A stretch of 34,590 nucleotides of DNA from Planctomycetaceae bacterium (GTDB taxonomy: Bacteria; Planctomycetota; Planctomycetia; Planctomycetales; Planctomycetaceae), in the NCBI GenBank assembly GCA_015485495.1, contig WFTL01000066.1, positions 1 to 34,590 on the forward strand, given 5' to 3'. Below are positions 26,632 to 34,387 of this stretch, piece by piece (the first letter of the stretch is position 1; each line of letters opens with the position of its first letter). Position numbers and translations under genes: made by a program. The notes below the pieces were generated by a model, which saw only the letters and a list, made by a program, of their open reading frames with translations, did no database searches and was not told the DNA's origin.

Positions 26632-27393
26632 GTGGGAGACGTGATTGCCATGATCCCGGCCCGCTATGCATCGTCGCGGCTGCCGGGAAAACCTCTGGCC
26701 CCCATACTGGGTCGTCCCATGATTCAGCGTGTGTGGGAACAGACGCGGACGGCCGCGTCGGTGACCCGGGTTGTCGTGGCGACCGATGACGAACGGATTG
26801 CCGCGGCGGTGAAGGCCTTCGGAGGCGATTTTGTGATGACATCACCCGACTGTGCCAGCGGCACCGATCGACTGGCCCAGGCAGCCGAATGTCTCGGCAC
26901 CGCAGCAGACGACATCATCGTCAACGTTCAGGGGGATCAGCCGTTCATCGATCCGCGTATGATCGATGAAACCGTGCGGCCGCTGATCGACGACCGCAGT
27001 CTGCCGATGGCCACTCTGATCCATCCCATTCACCGCCCGGAAGATCTCCAGGATCCGGGCGTCGTCAAGGCGGTGATCGATCGACAGGGCAACGGTCTGT
27101 ACTTTTCCCGTTCCCTCATTCCGGCGCCCCACAACAGCGTGGAACACACGGTGTACGAACACGTGGGACTGTATGTATACCGCCGCGATTTTCTGACGAC
27201 GCTTGCGGGACTGCCGCCGACCATTCTGGAACAGGTCGAAGGTCTGGAACAGCTGCGGGTTCTGGAACATGGGTACCGTCTGCGGTGCGTGATCACGACC
27301 TGCCAGGACAGCGAACTGGCCGGTTTCAGCATCGACACGGCCGATGATCTGCAGCGAGGCGAAATGATGCTGAAACAGCGGGGCCGGACATAG
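26632..27393 (+). CDS. kdsB: 3-deoxy-manno-octulosonate cytidylyltransferase
   Basis: A 253-residue enzyme that activates Kdo with CTP to CMP-Kdo for lipopolysaccharide assembly. The nucleotidyltransferase loop is IPARYASSRLPGKPL (residues 8-22). The VVATDDERI, SGTDRLAQA, NVQGDQPFI and FSRSLIP segments and the EHVGLYVYRRDFL and LEQVEGLEQLRVLEHGYRL stretches are all family landmarks, and length is normal. The start is GTG at 26632 with GGAG eight bases upstream; no ATG in frame fits. It shows that the organism makes Kdo and therefore probably has an outer membrane with lipid A. It sits in a closely spaced run with ftr before it and an unknown gene 57 bases after. Confidence 0.96.
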   Translation: MGDVIAMIPARYASSRLPGKPLAPILGRPMIQRVWEQTRTAASVTRVVVATDDERIAAAVKAFGGDFVMTSPDCASGTDRLAQAAECLGTAADDIIVNVQGDQPFIDPRMIDETVRPLIDDRSLPMATLIHPIHRPEDLQDPGVVKAVIDRQGNGLYFSRSLIPAPHNSVEHTVYEHVGLYVYRRDFLTTLAGLPPTILEQVEGLEQLRVLEHGYRLRCVITTCQDSELAGFSIDTADDLQRGEMMLKQRGRT

Positions 27394-27450
27394 GCGGTCC
27401 CGCTGGTTCTTGCTGCGGTTTTTTCCCTGTTTGGCACGGAGCACTTTTCG

Positions 27451-28698
27451 ATGGGCACATTTTTCCCGATTCATGCCGATGTCATTGCCGACCTGGAACA
27501 GGCACTGTCGCAGGAAACCCGCGATCACCTGAAGCAGGCGGCCGATCGGATCGTCTCTGCCAAAGAAGCCGGCGGTCGGGTCGTGATTGTAACCGGCAGC
27601 GGTCCGAATCTGCACGAAGGCGTCACGACGCTCATTGCGGAACTCATCGACAAAGGCATTGTGGACGGTGTGACGACCAGTTCGGCCGTCGTGGCGCACG
27701 AGATGGCGGGGACTCTGGACCGCGTTCGCCGGGTCGACGGGACGCAATGCGGATTTTCCCCGGATGAACTGCCGCTGGGCGGTCATTTCGAACTGTCGCT
27801 GCTGGATGAACAGCAGATGGAAACTCTCGCCCGGGAAATGCCTCTGGATCGCCCGCTGCTGCAGCGTCTGCGGGAGACGGAAGGCGACGAAATCATCAAG
27901 GCGGCCGGGAACATGGCCTACCCGCTGGGTTACCGCACGGAACGGATTGCTGTGGAAGTGCTGCAGCGGGCGAAAGTTGAAGGGCGTCCGTTCGAAGAAG
28001 TGGCGGGACGGGGCGCCGATCCGCGGACGATGATCGGAGCCGGCTGGCGCGCCGGTGTTCCGGTTCTCGTCACGATTCCTCAGCTGGTCGGCGGTGGCGG
28101 CGTCGGACTGGCCATCGGCGACAGTCTGTCGATTACCGAACGCGCCGCCCGCATCGCCCGCATGATGGCAGAAGCCGATGTGATCGTGGAATCGGCCGTG
28201 GCTCTGACTCAGGAAATCCACGACGGGCCGTTCGAAACATTCACCGGACATGGCATCTGGGCGGCCCGCGATGGCCATCCCGTGTATTCGCTGCGCGACA
28301 AAACCCTCATTCGCTTCGATCTGGATCCCGGTCTGCAGCGTGTGTGGGAAATCGAACGCCGTTCGTCGACCGTTCAGGAAGCCATCAATCGAGGCCTACC
28401 GAAAACGAAGCTGCTGAAGGTTCCGTTTCGGATGGAAATGTCAGGATTTGCCCGGCTGCCGGGCAGTCTTCCGGTGGTGGGCGACATCGGCGTGCTGTGG
28501 CCGATTCTCGCAGCCGACGTGGCCCGGCGGCTGCAGATCGACCTGGAATTCCTTCCCTGTCCTCAGCAGACCGAAGCCGGCCGGCAGATGCGCGAATCCA
28601 TCGTCCGCAACGTCGGGTTTCTCTGCCGCGACACGATGCTGAATCTCTCTGATTCCCGGCGAGCACCGGACATTTCCTCCCCGGCAGCCTCCTGCTGA
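27451..28698 (+). CDS. Unrecognised protein with a deoxyhypusine-synthase-like segment
   Basis: A 415-residue cytoplasmic protein that I cannot assign. The N-terminal third begins with a Rossmann-like strand and turn, VVIVTGSGPN (residues 44-53), then LIAELIDKGIVDGVTTSSAV with VVAHEM, which resembles the segment of deoxyhypusine synthase where the NAD site starts (LI..LI..G.ID...TT.A..VHD). The catalytic lysine motif of that enzyme is not seen. The middle part is rich in Gly and Val (PQLVGGGGVGLAIGDSLSI, about 208-226), followed by ADVIVESAVALTQEIHDGPFETFTGHG. It has no signal peptide. It closes a rightward run with kdsB, and GGAG lies upstream of the ATG. It might be an NAD- or nucleotide-dependent enzyme; this is inference only. 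Confidence 0.8.
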   Translation: MGTFFPIHADVIADLEQALSQETRDHLKQAADRIVSAKEAGGRVVIVTGSGPNLHEGVTTLIAELIDKGIVDGVTTSSAVVAHEMAGTLDRVRRVDGTQCGFSPDELPLGGHFELSLLDEQQMETLAREMPLDRPLLQRLRETEGDEIIKAAGNMAYPLGYRTERIAVEVLQRAKVEGRPFEEVAGRGADPRTMIGAGWRAGVPVLVTIPQLVGGGGVGLAIGDSLSITERAARIARMMAEADVIVESAVALTQEIHDGPFETFTGHGIWAARDGHPVYSLRDKTLIRFDLDPGLQRVWEIERRSSTVQEAINRGLPKTKLLKVPFRMEMSGFARLPGSLPVVGDIGVLWPILAADVARRLQIDLEFLPCPQQTEAGRQMRESIVRNVGFLCRDTMLNLSDSRRAPDISSPAASC

Positions 28699-28890
28699 CC
28701 GAGAGCGAAGGGCGGTAGAAACCACATTTCGGCCGCTGGTGTGTCCGGTCGGGCCGGCCCGTGTGCGAAGATTTCCGGATATCCCTGCGATTCCATGAGT
28801 TGTCGGCAGGCGGAACAGGATGTCGCAGAAAGAAAAGGGAGATCCTGGTTCGGATGTGTTCGCAAACGATGGAACTTCTGCTGAAATCGT

Positions 28891-28901
28891 GGGGGGGGGG
28901 G
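28891..28901. repeat. Run of eleven G residues
   Basis: A (G)11 homopolymer lies 40 bases before the start of the secreted propeller gene. It may vary in length by slippage. A TGA at 28930 separates it from the coding frame, so any effect would be on transcription or leader structure. Confidence 0.7.
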
Positions 28902-28941
28902 ACTGTGCAGGTGTTGTCAGCAGGTTGAGTGAGGTGAGTGG

Positions 28942-30330
28942 ATGGTGGCAGGTGTCTTTCGAGGGCTGTTTGCCGTGGCAGTCGTGTTTCCGGCTTTTGT
29001 TGCGGGGGCAGGGCCGGAGGCGGCCGGTGGAAGGAAGCTGCCGCTCATTTTCTGGGACGGCCAGGATGTTGTGGAAACGGATGGCCGGATCCGTTTCGGG
29101 GCCGAACCGTTGCGGCGGGACGGTCGAGCTGTCGGGTATCCGGAAATGCACTACGCATGCGATGCTCCCGGTCCGGACGACGGGCGTTATGTGTACGGCT
29201 GGCGTTACACGAACTGGTCCGAACGGTCGAAGCGCGCTGTGGAAGTTGTCCGCTGTCAGACCCGCGACGGACGTCTGTTCACGGATGCGAAGACGATTTT
29301 CCGATGCGTGAATCGGGACTGGCAGGGGTTTTCGAACATTGTGCGCCGTCCGGCTGACGGGGCGCTGTTTCTGTTTTGCTGGGCGCCGTCGGCCCTGCAT
29401 GTGTTTCGCAGTGACGATGGCATTGACTGGCGGCTGCTGACAGACCGGGCTTATGGCGATCACGATGCGATGTGTGTCACCTGGCACCATCGTCTGAAGC
29501 TGTTCGTCAACTACCAGCACACACTGGAGCCATTCCCGAAACGCTTTCCGGACAACATCGGCAGCTTTCGGCGGGTCCTGTCGTTTCGTCGTTCCGTTGA
29601 TGCCGTGACGTGGACATCGTTTTCTCCGCCGTTTCTTCAGGGGCAGCGGCTGTGGCGTCCCGACGAGAAGGATCCGAAGGATCTGGAACTGTATCGATGT
29701 GCTGTGTTTCCCTGTCAGGGGCGGTATGCCATGCTGCTGCTGGACTATCTTCCGCATCCTCAGGAAGCCAATCCGCGACGTGCCACGACACGCCACAGTT
29801 CCCGCTACATGACCGAATGGGCGATCAGCCGGGATGGAGTGAACTGGCAGCGTCCGTTTCGCGAAACGGACGCTGTGGAAAAGACCATCTGGACACCCCT
29901 GCAGGGGCCTTTCGTCCACGACGGAGTGTTTCTGTTCTACAGCCGGCAGGGCGACATCGCGGCTCTGCCGGAAAACCGCATCTTCTATGCGGCCTGTCGG
30001 TCGAACGGTTTCTTCAGTACGCTGCCTTTCACCATGCCTTCAGCCGGACTGACTCTGAACGCTCAGGCACGTTATCGACCCGGCGAAGATCCGGGCCAGG
30101 CGGTGATCATGGTGGAAGTGCAGGATGCAGACGGCGAAACTGTGCCCGGTTATGAAATGTCCGGCTGTCTGATCGAAAATCAGGACGGTCGTTCATTGCC
30201 GTTGACGTGGAACGGAAACGACGGTCGGGAACTGGCGGGCCGCCGTGTGCGTCTGAGATTTTTTCTGCGCGACGCGAAGATCTACACAGTGGATGAACGG
30301 ATCCCGGATGATGATGGGGCCGGAGGGTGA
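28942..30330 (+). CDS. Secreted glycosidase-like beta-propeller protein
   Basis: A 462-residue exported protein. A signal peptide covers about the first 22 residues (GLFAVAVVFPAFVAGAG). The body has repeated blade-like stretches such as GFSNIVRRPADGALFLF, WAPSALHVFRSDDGIDWRLL, RSVDAVTWTSFSPPF and EWAISRDGVNWQRPF, which match the sequence habit of glycosidase and sialidase-like propellers (GH32/43/BNR-type) found in planctomycete exoproteomes. The C-terminal 100 residues form a separate beta-domain of the GYEMSGCLIENQDGRSLPLTW type. No catalytic acid trio could be assigned, so hydrolysis is not proven. The ATG at 28942 has GAGGTG five bases upstream. Confidence 0.78.
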   Translation: MVAGVFRGLFAVAVVFPAFVAGAGPEAAGGRKLPLIFWDGQDVVETDGRIRFGAEPLRRDGRAVGYPEMHYACDAPGPDDGRYVYGWRYTNWSERSKRAVEVVRCQTRDGRLFTDAKTIFRCVNRDWQGFSNIVRRPADGALFLFCWAPSALHVFRSDDGIDWRLLTDRAYGDHDAMCVTWHHRLKLFVNYQHTLEPFPKRFPDNIGSFRRVLSFRRSVDAVTWTSFSPPFLQGQRLWRPDEKDPKDLELYRCAVFPCQGRYAMLLLDYLPHPQEANPRRATTRHSSRYMTEWAISRDGVNWQRPFRETDAVEKTIWTPLQGPFVHDGVFLFYSRQGDIAALPENRIFYAACRSNGFFSTLPFTMPSAGLTLNAQARYRPGEDPGQAVIMVEVQDADGETVPGYEMSGCLIENQDGRSLPLTWNGNDGRELAGRRVRLRFFLRDAKIYTVDERIPDDDGAGG

Positions 30331-30507
30331 TGTCTGCCGGATGTCCGTTTCAGATCGTCACGACATGCCACGGCCGGTTTGTTCCGGCGGGGCAGGTGTT
30401 CTGCTGTGGTCCGGCTTCTGACGGTGGCTGTGTCCGTCTGTTTTGCAGGGAACGGGGCGATCTGAGACACTGCCCGACCGAATGCATCTGCGCCGTTCGT
30501 TCAAAAC

Positions 30508-30526
30508 CTGTCTGTCTGTCTGTCTG
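30508..30526. repeat. Tetranucleotide CTGT repeat
   Basis: Four full copies of CTGT plus CTG lie just before the ATG of the MFS transporter. Tetranucleotide runs can change length, which might alter leader spacing, but four copies is short. Confidence 0.5.
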
Positions 30527-30529
30527 CTG

Positions 30530-31987
30530 ATGTCTGATTCCGTTGTTGATTCTTCCGACAGCAGTTCGTCCGGGCACCGGGCCACTCTGCTGATCGTGTT
30601 CGTGGTTGTCTTCATCGATCTGCTGGGATTCGGGATTGTTCTGCCGCTGCTGCCGCGATACAGCCTGTATTTTCGGGCGTCGCATGCCACCATCGGTCTG
30701 CTCATGGCGTCCTTTTCAGCGATGCAGTTTCTGTTTGCACCGCTGTGGGGCAGTCTGTCCGATCGCATCGGCCGGCGGCCCGTTCTTCTGGTCGGACTGG
30801 CGGGATCGACCGTTTCCTATCTGCTGTTCGGATACGTGACGACGTTCGGACGGCACGACCTGCTGCTGGGGCTGGATGCGGTGACGTGGCTGTTCATCAG
30901 CCGGATCGCCGCCGGCATTGCCGGGGCGACCATCGCCACGGCCCAGGCTGTGATTGCAGACTGCACCGGAGCGGCCGGACGCGGTAAAGGCATGGCTCTG
31001 ATTGGTGCGGCTTTCGGAATCGGGTTCACGTTTGGTCCGCTGATCGGGGCCGTGTCGACCAGCGATGCGCCGACACTGGCGCTTTCCGATGACGAAATCG
31101 CCGCCATTGCGGCCTGGCCGGATTCCGACGAACCAGCCGATATGGCACTGGTGGAAGCGTACAAGGCGGATCTGACGTCGGCCGACCGCGCGGCTTTGCG
31201 GCGCTACCTGAACGTTCCACGCACTCGAACGGAGCTGCGGGAGGCTCTCCTGGAACCTCCATCGGCCGTTCCCGGATTTCTTGCTGCGGGGTTGTCCTTC
31301 GTGGCACTTCTTTTCGCAGTCGTCCGGCTGCCGGAATCACGGGCGCCGTCCGGAGCGGAACGTGCGGGAGCGGATGCTGAGGCCGGGCGGGGACTGCACG
31401 TGCGGAGAGTACTCAGTCACCTGCGGTCAGCTCGTTTTTCCGCCATTCTGCTGGCCATGTTCATCACGACGTTCGCGTTCGCTCAGTTCGAAAGCACTCT
31501 GGCACTGCTGACGCGGGAATTCGGCTATGGGGACACGAGCAATTTCATTTTCTTCGCGTACATCGGGTTCGTTCTGCTCATCGGTCAGGGCGTGCTGGTG
31601 CGCCGCCTGCTGCCTCGGGTGGGCGAATGGCGTATGGCGATGGCCGGAGTGATTCTGATGGCCGTCGGATTCGTGGTGACGGCCGTGACGGGCGAGCATC
31701 TGCTGCCGGCAGCGACCCTCTGGGGAGTGCTGCCCGTACTGACCATCGGCTATTCCGCCCTGACGCCGTCGCTTCAGTCGCTGCTGTCACTGGCTGCCGA
31801 TTCGGATGAACAGGGAGCCGTGCTGGGGACCGGACAGAGCCTCTCCTCACTGGCCCGCATCATCGGTCCTTATGTCGGATTCCGTCTTCTGGGACATTCC
31901 GCCGCGCTGCCGTACTGGCTGGCGGCCGGACTGATCGTACTGGGCGGCATTCGGATCGCCGGACTGCGGTCAGCCAGGAAGCAGTAA
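30530..31987 (+). CDS. MFS transporter
   Basis: A 485-residue inner-membrane transporter of the major facilitator superfamily. Motif A is clear as GSLSDRIGRRP (residues 74-84), and twelve hydrophobic helices can be traced. The helix-1 region LLIVFVVVFIDLLGFGIVLPLLP and the TetA-like arrangement suggest a drug/H+ antiporter type, though the substrate is unknown. Between the fifth and sixth helices is an acidic hydrophilic insert of about 70 residues (176-247), longer than usual and presumably periplasmic. The ATG at 30530 is chosen as the residue just before the first hydrophilic segment; no ribosome binding site is obvious there, and an upstream in-frame ATG lies at 30482. The gene is same-strand and 199 bases after the propeller gene. 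Confidence 0.9.
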   Translation: MSDSVVDSSDSSSSGHRATLLIVFVVVFIDLLGFGIVLPLLPRYSLYFRASHATIGLLMASFSAMQFLFAPLWGSLSDRIGRRPVLLVGLAGSTVSYLLFGYVTTFGRHDLLLGLDAVTWLFISRIAAGIAGATIATAQAVIADCTGAAGRGKGMALIGAAFGIGFTFGPLIGAVSTSDAPTLALSDDEIAAIAAWPDSDEPADMALVEAYKADLTSADRAALRRYLNVPRTRTELREALLEPPSAVPGFLAAGLSFVALLFAVVRLPESRAPSGAERAGADAEAGRGLHVRRVLSHLRSARFSAILLAMFITTFAFAQFESTLALLTREFGYGDTSNFIFFAYIGFVLLIGQGVLVRRLLPRVGEWRMAMAGVILMAVGFVVTAVTGEHLLPAATLWGVLPVLTIGYSALTPSLQSLLSLAADSDEQGAVLGTGQSLSSLARIIGPYVGFRLLGHSAALPYWLAAGLIVLGGIRIAGLRSARKQ

Positions 31988-32007
31988 TCGTTCGCCTGTA
32001 CGTCATC

Positions 32008-32029
32008 GCCGTCGACGGACACGCAGGCA
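32008..32029 (+). repeat. 22-bp direct repeat, copy 1
   Basis: This GCCGTCGACGG-ACACGCAGGCA sequence recurs at 34341-34362 with one mismatch (A for G at the twelfth base) in the same orientation. Both copies are intergenic and bracket the DUF1573 and cysteine-rich genes. Confidence 0.55.
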
Positions 32030-32073
32030 CACCTTTCCGAACGGCTCGGGGTCTGTCGGGACTCCGAAACTCC

Positions 32074-32220
32074 GCGTCTCAGCGCCTCCGTGAGAACCAG
32101 AACGTGAGAACCAGAACTCGTGCGGCCAAACGGAATGGATCATTCCCTCTTCGCCAGTTGAACAGAACGATTCGATGCCGAAAAGGGATTTCTCACGGAG
32201 CCGCAGAGCCACGGAGACGC
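32074..32220. repeat. Inverted-repeat intergenic element
   Basis: The left arm carries GCGTCTC (32074-32080) and CTCCGTGAGAA (32086-32096). The right arm carries the exact reverse complements TTCTCACGGAG (32190-32200) and GAGACGC (32214-32220). The spacers inside the two arms differ in length (5 and 13 bases). Arm wording of this kind (CTCCGTG, GTCTC) recalls intergenic repeats common in several environmental phyla, but this is from memory. No transposase is inside. Confidence 0.55.
32089..32116 (+). repeat. 14-bp tandem duplication
   Basis: CGTGAGAACCAGAA occurs twice back to back (32089-32102 and 32103-32116), overlapping the left arm of the inverted-repeat element. It looks like a recent slippage or duplication event. 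Confidence 0.7.
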
Positions 32221-32526
32221 CGCATCGGGCAGGCCGGATCCGGAACCACCGTCGCGAACCGACCGGTGGCGACGTCACGTGACGCCGGAACACCCGCTCC
32301 ATCACAGCACGCGGGTGACTTCGTTTTTCGAAAAATGCCAGACAGATTCGTACGGCAGGCGGGTCGCTCATCACGGACGTCTTTCACTGGCCGGCACCGG
32401 TGATTTTGGAAGTCAGAGACCACGATCACCGAAACCATGCCCGGCACCTGCATCATCGCCGGACGGCAACACAACAGAATGAAGGACAGATTCCCTGCAT
32501 GTCGGCCCGTCTGACGTGCGATTGCA

Positions 32527-33738
32527 TTGGTTTCCCTGAATACTGTTTGTCCGGGTGAACCTGTCGTGTACCGCGCTGCATTGCCGCTGCTCATTGCCGC
32601 ACTCATTCTCCTGAATATTTTCTTCGCGGACAGCGATCGCCAGATCGGTGTCGTGAACCGTTTTTCGCAGGAGAATCAGGGTTCCGCCGCAACCGCGGAG
32701 ATCGATGGCGCTCAGAAGGGCCCGGACCGCGATGTGCAGGCGTCAGGTGTACGGCGCGACGGCGCCCGGTACTGGTCCGATCTCGGCCTCGTGTACACGC
32801 TGGGCGATTCTCTCTGGATGGATGGCAGGAACATCTCCGATTCCGGCGTGATCCACACGTTTCCGATTCTGAATGACTCGCCGAAAGTCATCACGATCAC
32901 GGATGTCCGGACCAGTTGCGCCTGCGCGAAAGCATCGTTGTCCACGCTGGAGCTGCGCCCCGGGCAAGAGACACGTGTTTCGCTGTCCGTTTCTCATGAA
33001 AAGCTGTCCGGCGGGCCAAAGACATTCTGGGCATTTCTGACGACGGATTCCGATGAAGTGTGGAAGTGCGGAATCAGCGCTCACATCGAACGAGCCGTTC
33101 GCTGGCCGGCCGAAAGTGTTCTGTTCGGCGCGTTTCGCGGTCGTGAGAAGATGGAGCGGCAGATCGACCTTGTCCTCAGCCGGCCGCCCTTCATCGACGA
33201 CCTCACATTCGTCCGCTGCGACTCTTCCAGTCCGTATGTCACCGTCCGACCCGTTGCGACGGAACGTTCCGTTGTGGACCAGGGTGTGGAGCAAACCATC
33301 GTCACGTTCTCGGTTGCGGTGTCGCTGCCTGCGAAGCATCCGTGTCAGGTGTACGACGCATACCTCACGGCGGTTTATCAGTCGGGGCGAAACGAATATG
33401 AAAGCATGATGCGAGTGACTTTCGAGAAAACGACATCGTTTGAGGTCCGTCCTGGACGCATTCTTCTGTCGGGATCTCCGAGTGATGCCGAACCACTGAA
33501 CCTGACGGTGAAGCATCGTGACGGATCGACTTTCCGGATCCTCAGTGTCAGCAGTCCTGGCCGTGTTCGCATTTCGACGCCGACTCCGACCGATGCCGCT
33601 TCGGTCCATGACCTGGAACTGACGATTCTGCCCGCTGACAAAACGGATGCGGGCGTCGATGAACTGATCATCCACACGGATGTGCTGCATGAAGAGGAAC
33701 TGTCGATCCCGCTTGTTTCGCTTCCGGGCAGGCGGTGA
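32527..33738 (+). CDS. DUF1573 domain secreted or membrane-anchored protein
   Basis: A 403-residue protein with an N-terminal hydrophobic helix (ALPLLIAALILLNIFFA) acting as a signal anchor. The DUF1573 domain (about residues 100-180) shows the family core: FPILNDSPKVITITDVRTSCACAKASL, with the Cys-Ala-Cys pair, then LRPGQETRVSLSV. A second Ig-like beta region follows to the end (FEVRPGRILLSGSP). Proteins of this family lie in the periplasm or envelope and are thought to be structural or binding domains; the reaction, if any, is unknown. The start is uncertain: TTG at 32527 gives the longest frame, and GTG at 32566 is possible. The cysteine-rich gene follows 33 bases later, suggesting co-transcription. 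Confidence 0.82.
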   Translation: MVSLNTVCPGEPVVYRAALPLLIAALILLNIFFADSDRQIGVVNRFSQENQGSAATAEIDGAQKGPDRDVQASGVRRDGARYWSDLGLVYTLGDSLWMDGRNISDSGVIHTFPILNDSPKVITITDVRTSCACAKASLSTLELRPGQETRVSLSVSHEKLSGGPKTFWAFLTTDSDEVWKCGISAHIERAVRWPAESVLFGAFRGREKMERQIDLVLSRPPFIDDLTFVRCDSSSPYVTVRPVATERSVVDQGVEQTIVTFSVAVSLPAKHPCQVYDAYLTAVYQSGRNEYESMMRVTFEKTTSFEVRPGRILLSGSPSDAEPLNLTVKHRDGSTFRILSVSSPGRVRISTPTPTDAASVHDLELTILPADKTDAGVDELIIHTDVLHEEELSIPLVSLPGRR

Positions 33739-33771
33739 TCTTCTGTCAATGGGAGATACAGGAGAACCCTT

Positions 33772-34254
33772 ATGAAAATGTCTGACAGCATTCAGTTTCT
33801 GGCGGCGGTGGTGCTGGTCTGTTCGGGTGTGGCGGGGATCGTGGTCGCCGAATCCGGTCCGGTGGCGCCAGGATACCGGGACTGTGTCAGCCCTGGCACA
33901 ATCACGAAAAAGGATGACGAGCTGCACAGCAGTCCATCGGCAGGCGGTTATCGCTGCGCCGTCGACCGTACAGCAAATCATCGCTGTTCTGGAAATACTC
34001 GGCCAAAATGCGAGGTCGACTGCGACGATCACTGCGAGTCGTGTTTCAGTGCGCTTTCAGGCTGGGTGAAATGGGATGAGGGTCCCGGCTGCATTGGAAC
34101 ATGTGTGTACGATCTGAGCGTTGTCAGTGAGTGCCGCGACTGTCTTCCCGGAGACGAAAAGGTCTGTGCGGTCGGCAGAGAATACGATGCGGACGATTGT
34201 ATGCACGAGACGGGTACAATGGCCTGGGATACGGTGGGCGACAACTGCATTTGA
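33772..34254 (+). CDS. Small secreted cysteine-rich protein
   Basis: A 160-residue exported protein of a kind that I do not recognise. Residues 1-27 form a signal peptide (SIQFLAAVVLVCSGVAGIVVAE). The mature part holds 14 cysteines, an even number compatible with seven disulfides, in short-spaced groups such as KCEVDCDDHCESC, GCIGTC and CRDCLPGDEKVC, with the last one three residues from the end (DNCI). It is acidic and rich in Gly and Asp. A strong AGGAGA site precedes the ATG at 33772. It starts 33 bases after the DUF1573 stop and is followed by another signal-peptide gene. A structural, binding or toxin-like role would all fit. There is no close match to a named family by eye. Confidence 0.8.
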   Translation: MKMSDSIQFLAAVVLVCSGVAGIVVAESGPVAPGYRDCVSPGTITKKDDELHSSPSAGGYRCAVDRTANHRCSGNTRPKCEVDCDDHCESCFSALSGWVKWDEGPGCIGTCVYDLSVVSECRDCLPGDEKVCAVGREYDADDCMHETGTMAWDTVGDNCI

Positions 34255-34340
34255 GTGACCGTCCTGCTTCGCAGAGAAAGTCCGCAGTGTGTCGTCCGTT
34301 TGTTGGTGGTTCGTGGTGTTCGACTTCGGATGCTGTCTGT

Positions 34341-34362
34341 GCCGTCGACGGGCACGCAGGCA
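34341..34362 (+). repeat. 22-bp direct repeat, copy 2
   Basis: Second copy of the repeat at 32008-32029, differing only at the twelfth base. It lies between the cysteine-rich gene and the truncated gene, 25 bases before the start of the latter. Confidence 0.55.
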
Positions 34363-34387
34363 TCTGGTGACTGCGGGAGTCTGAAGA

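Larger units (their letters stand above)
31988..32526. other. Intergenic region with repeat elements
   Basis: A 539-base gap before the DUF1573 gene. It contains the first copy of a 22-bp direct repeat, an inverted-repeat element with a tandem duplication (both listed separately), and a 12-bp palindrome CGTCACGTGACG at 32273-32284. No coding frame is convincing and no tRNA or terminator was seen. Confidence 0.5.

Noticed and set aside
27394-27450. A possible terminator with a T6 run after kdsB
   Set aside because: The stem before the T-run is only four base pairs (CCGC/GCGG), too weak to call.
26842-28278. A 478-codon minus-strand open frame opposite kdsB and the unknown gene
   Set aside because: Shadow frame created by GC-rich codon use; it overlaps two well-supported genes and has no family-like motifs.
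28820-29311. An open plus-strand frame crossing the poly-G tract, as a possible phase-variable N-terminus of the propeller protein
   Set aside because: One extra G would bring the frames together, but a TGA at 28930-28932 closes the propeller frame upstream of its ATG, so no fusion can form.
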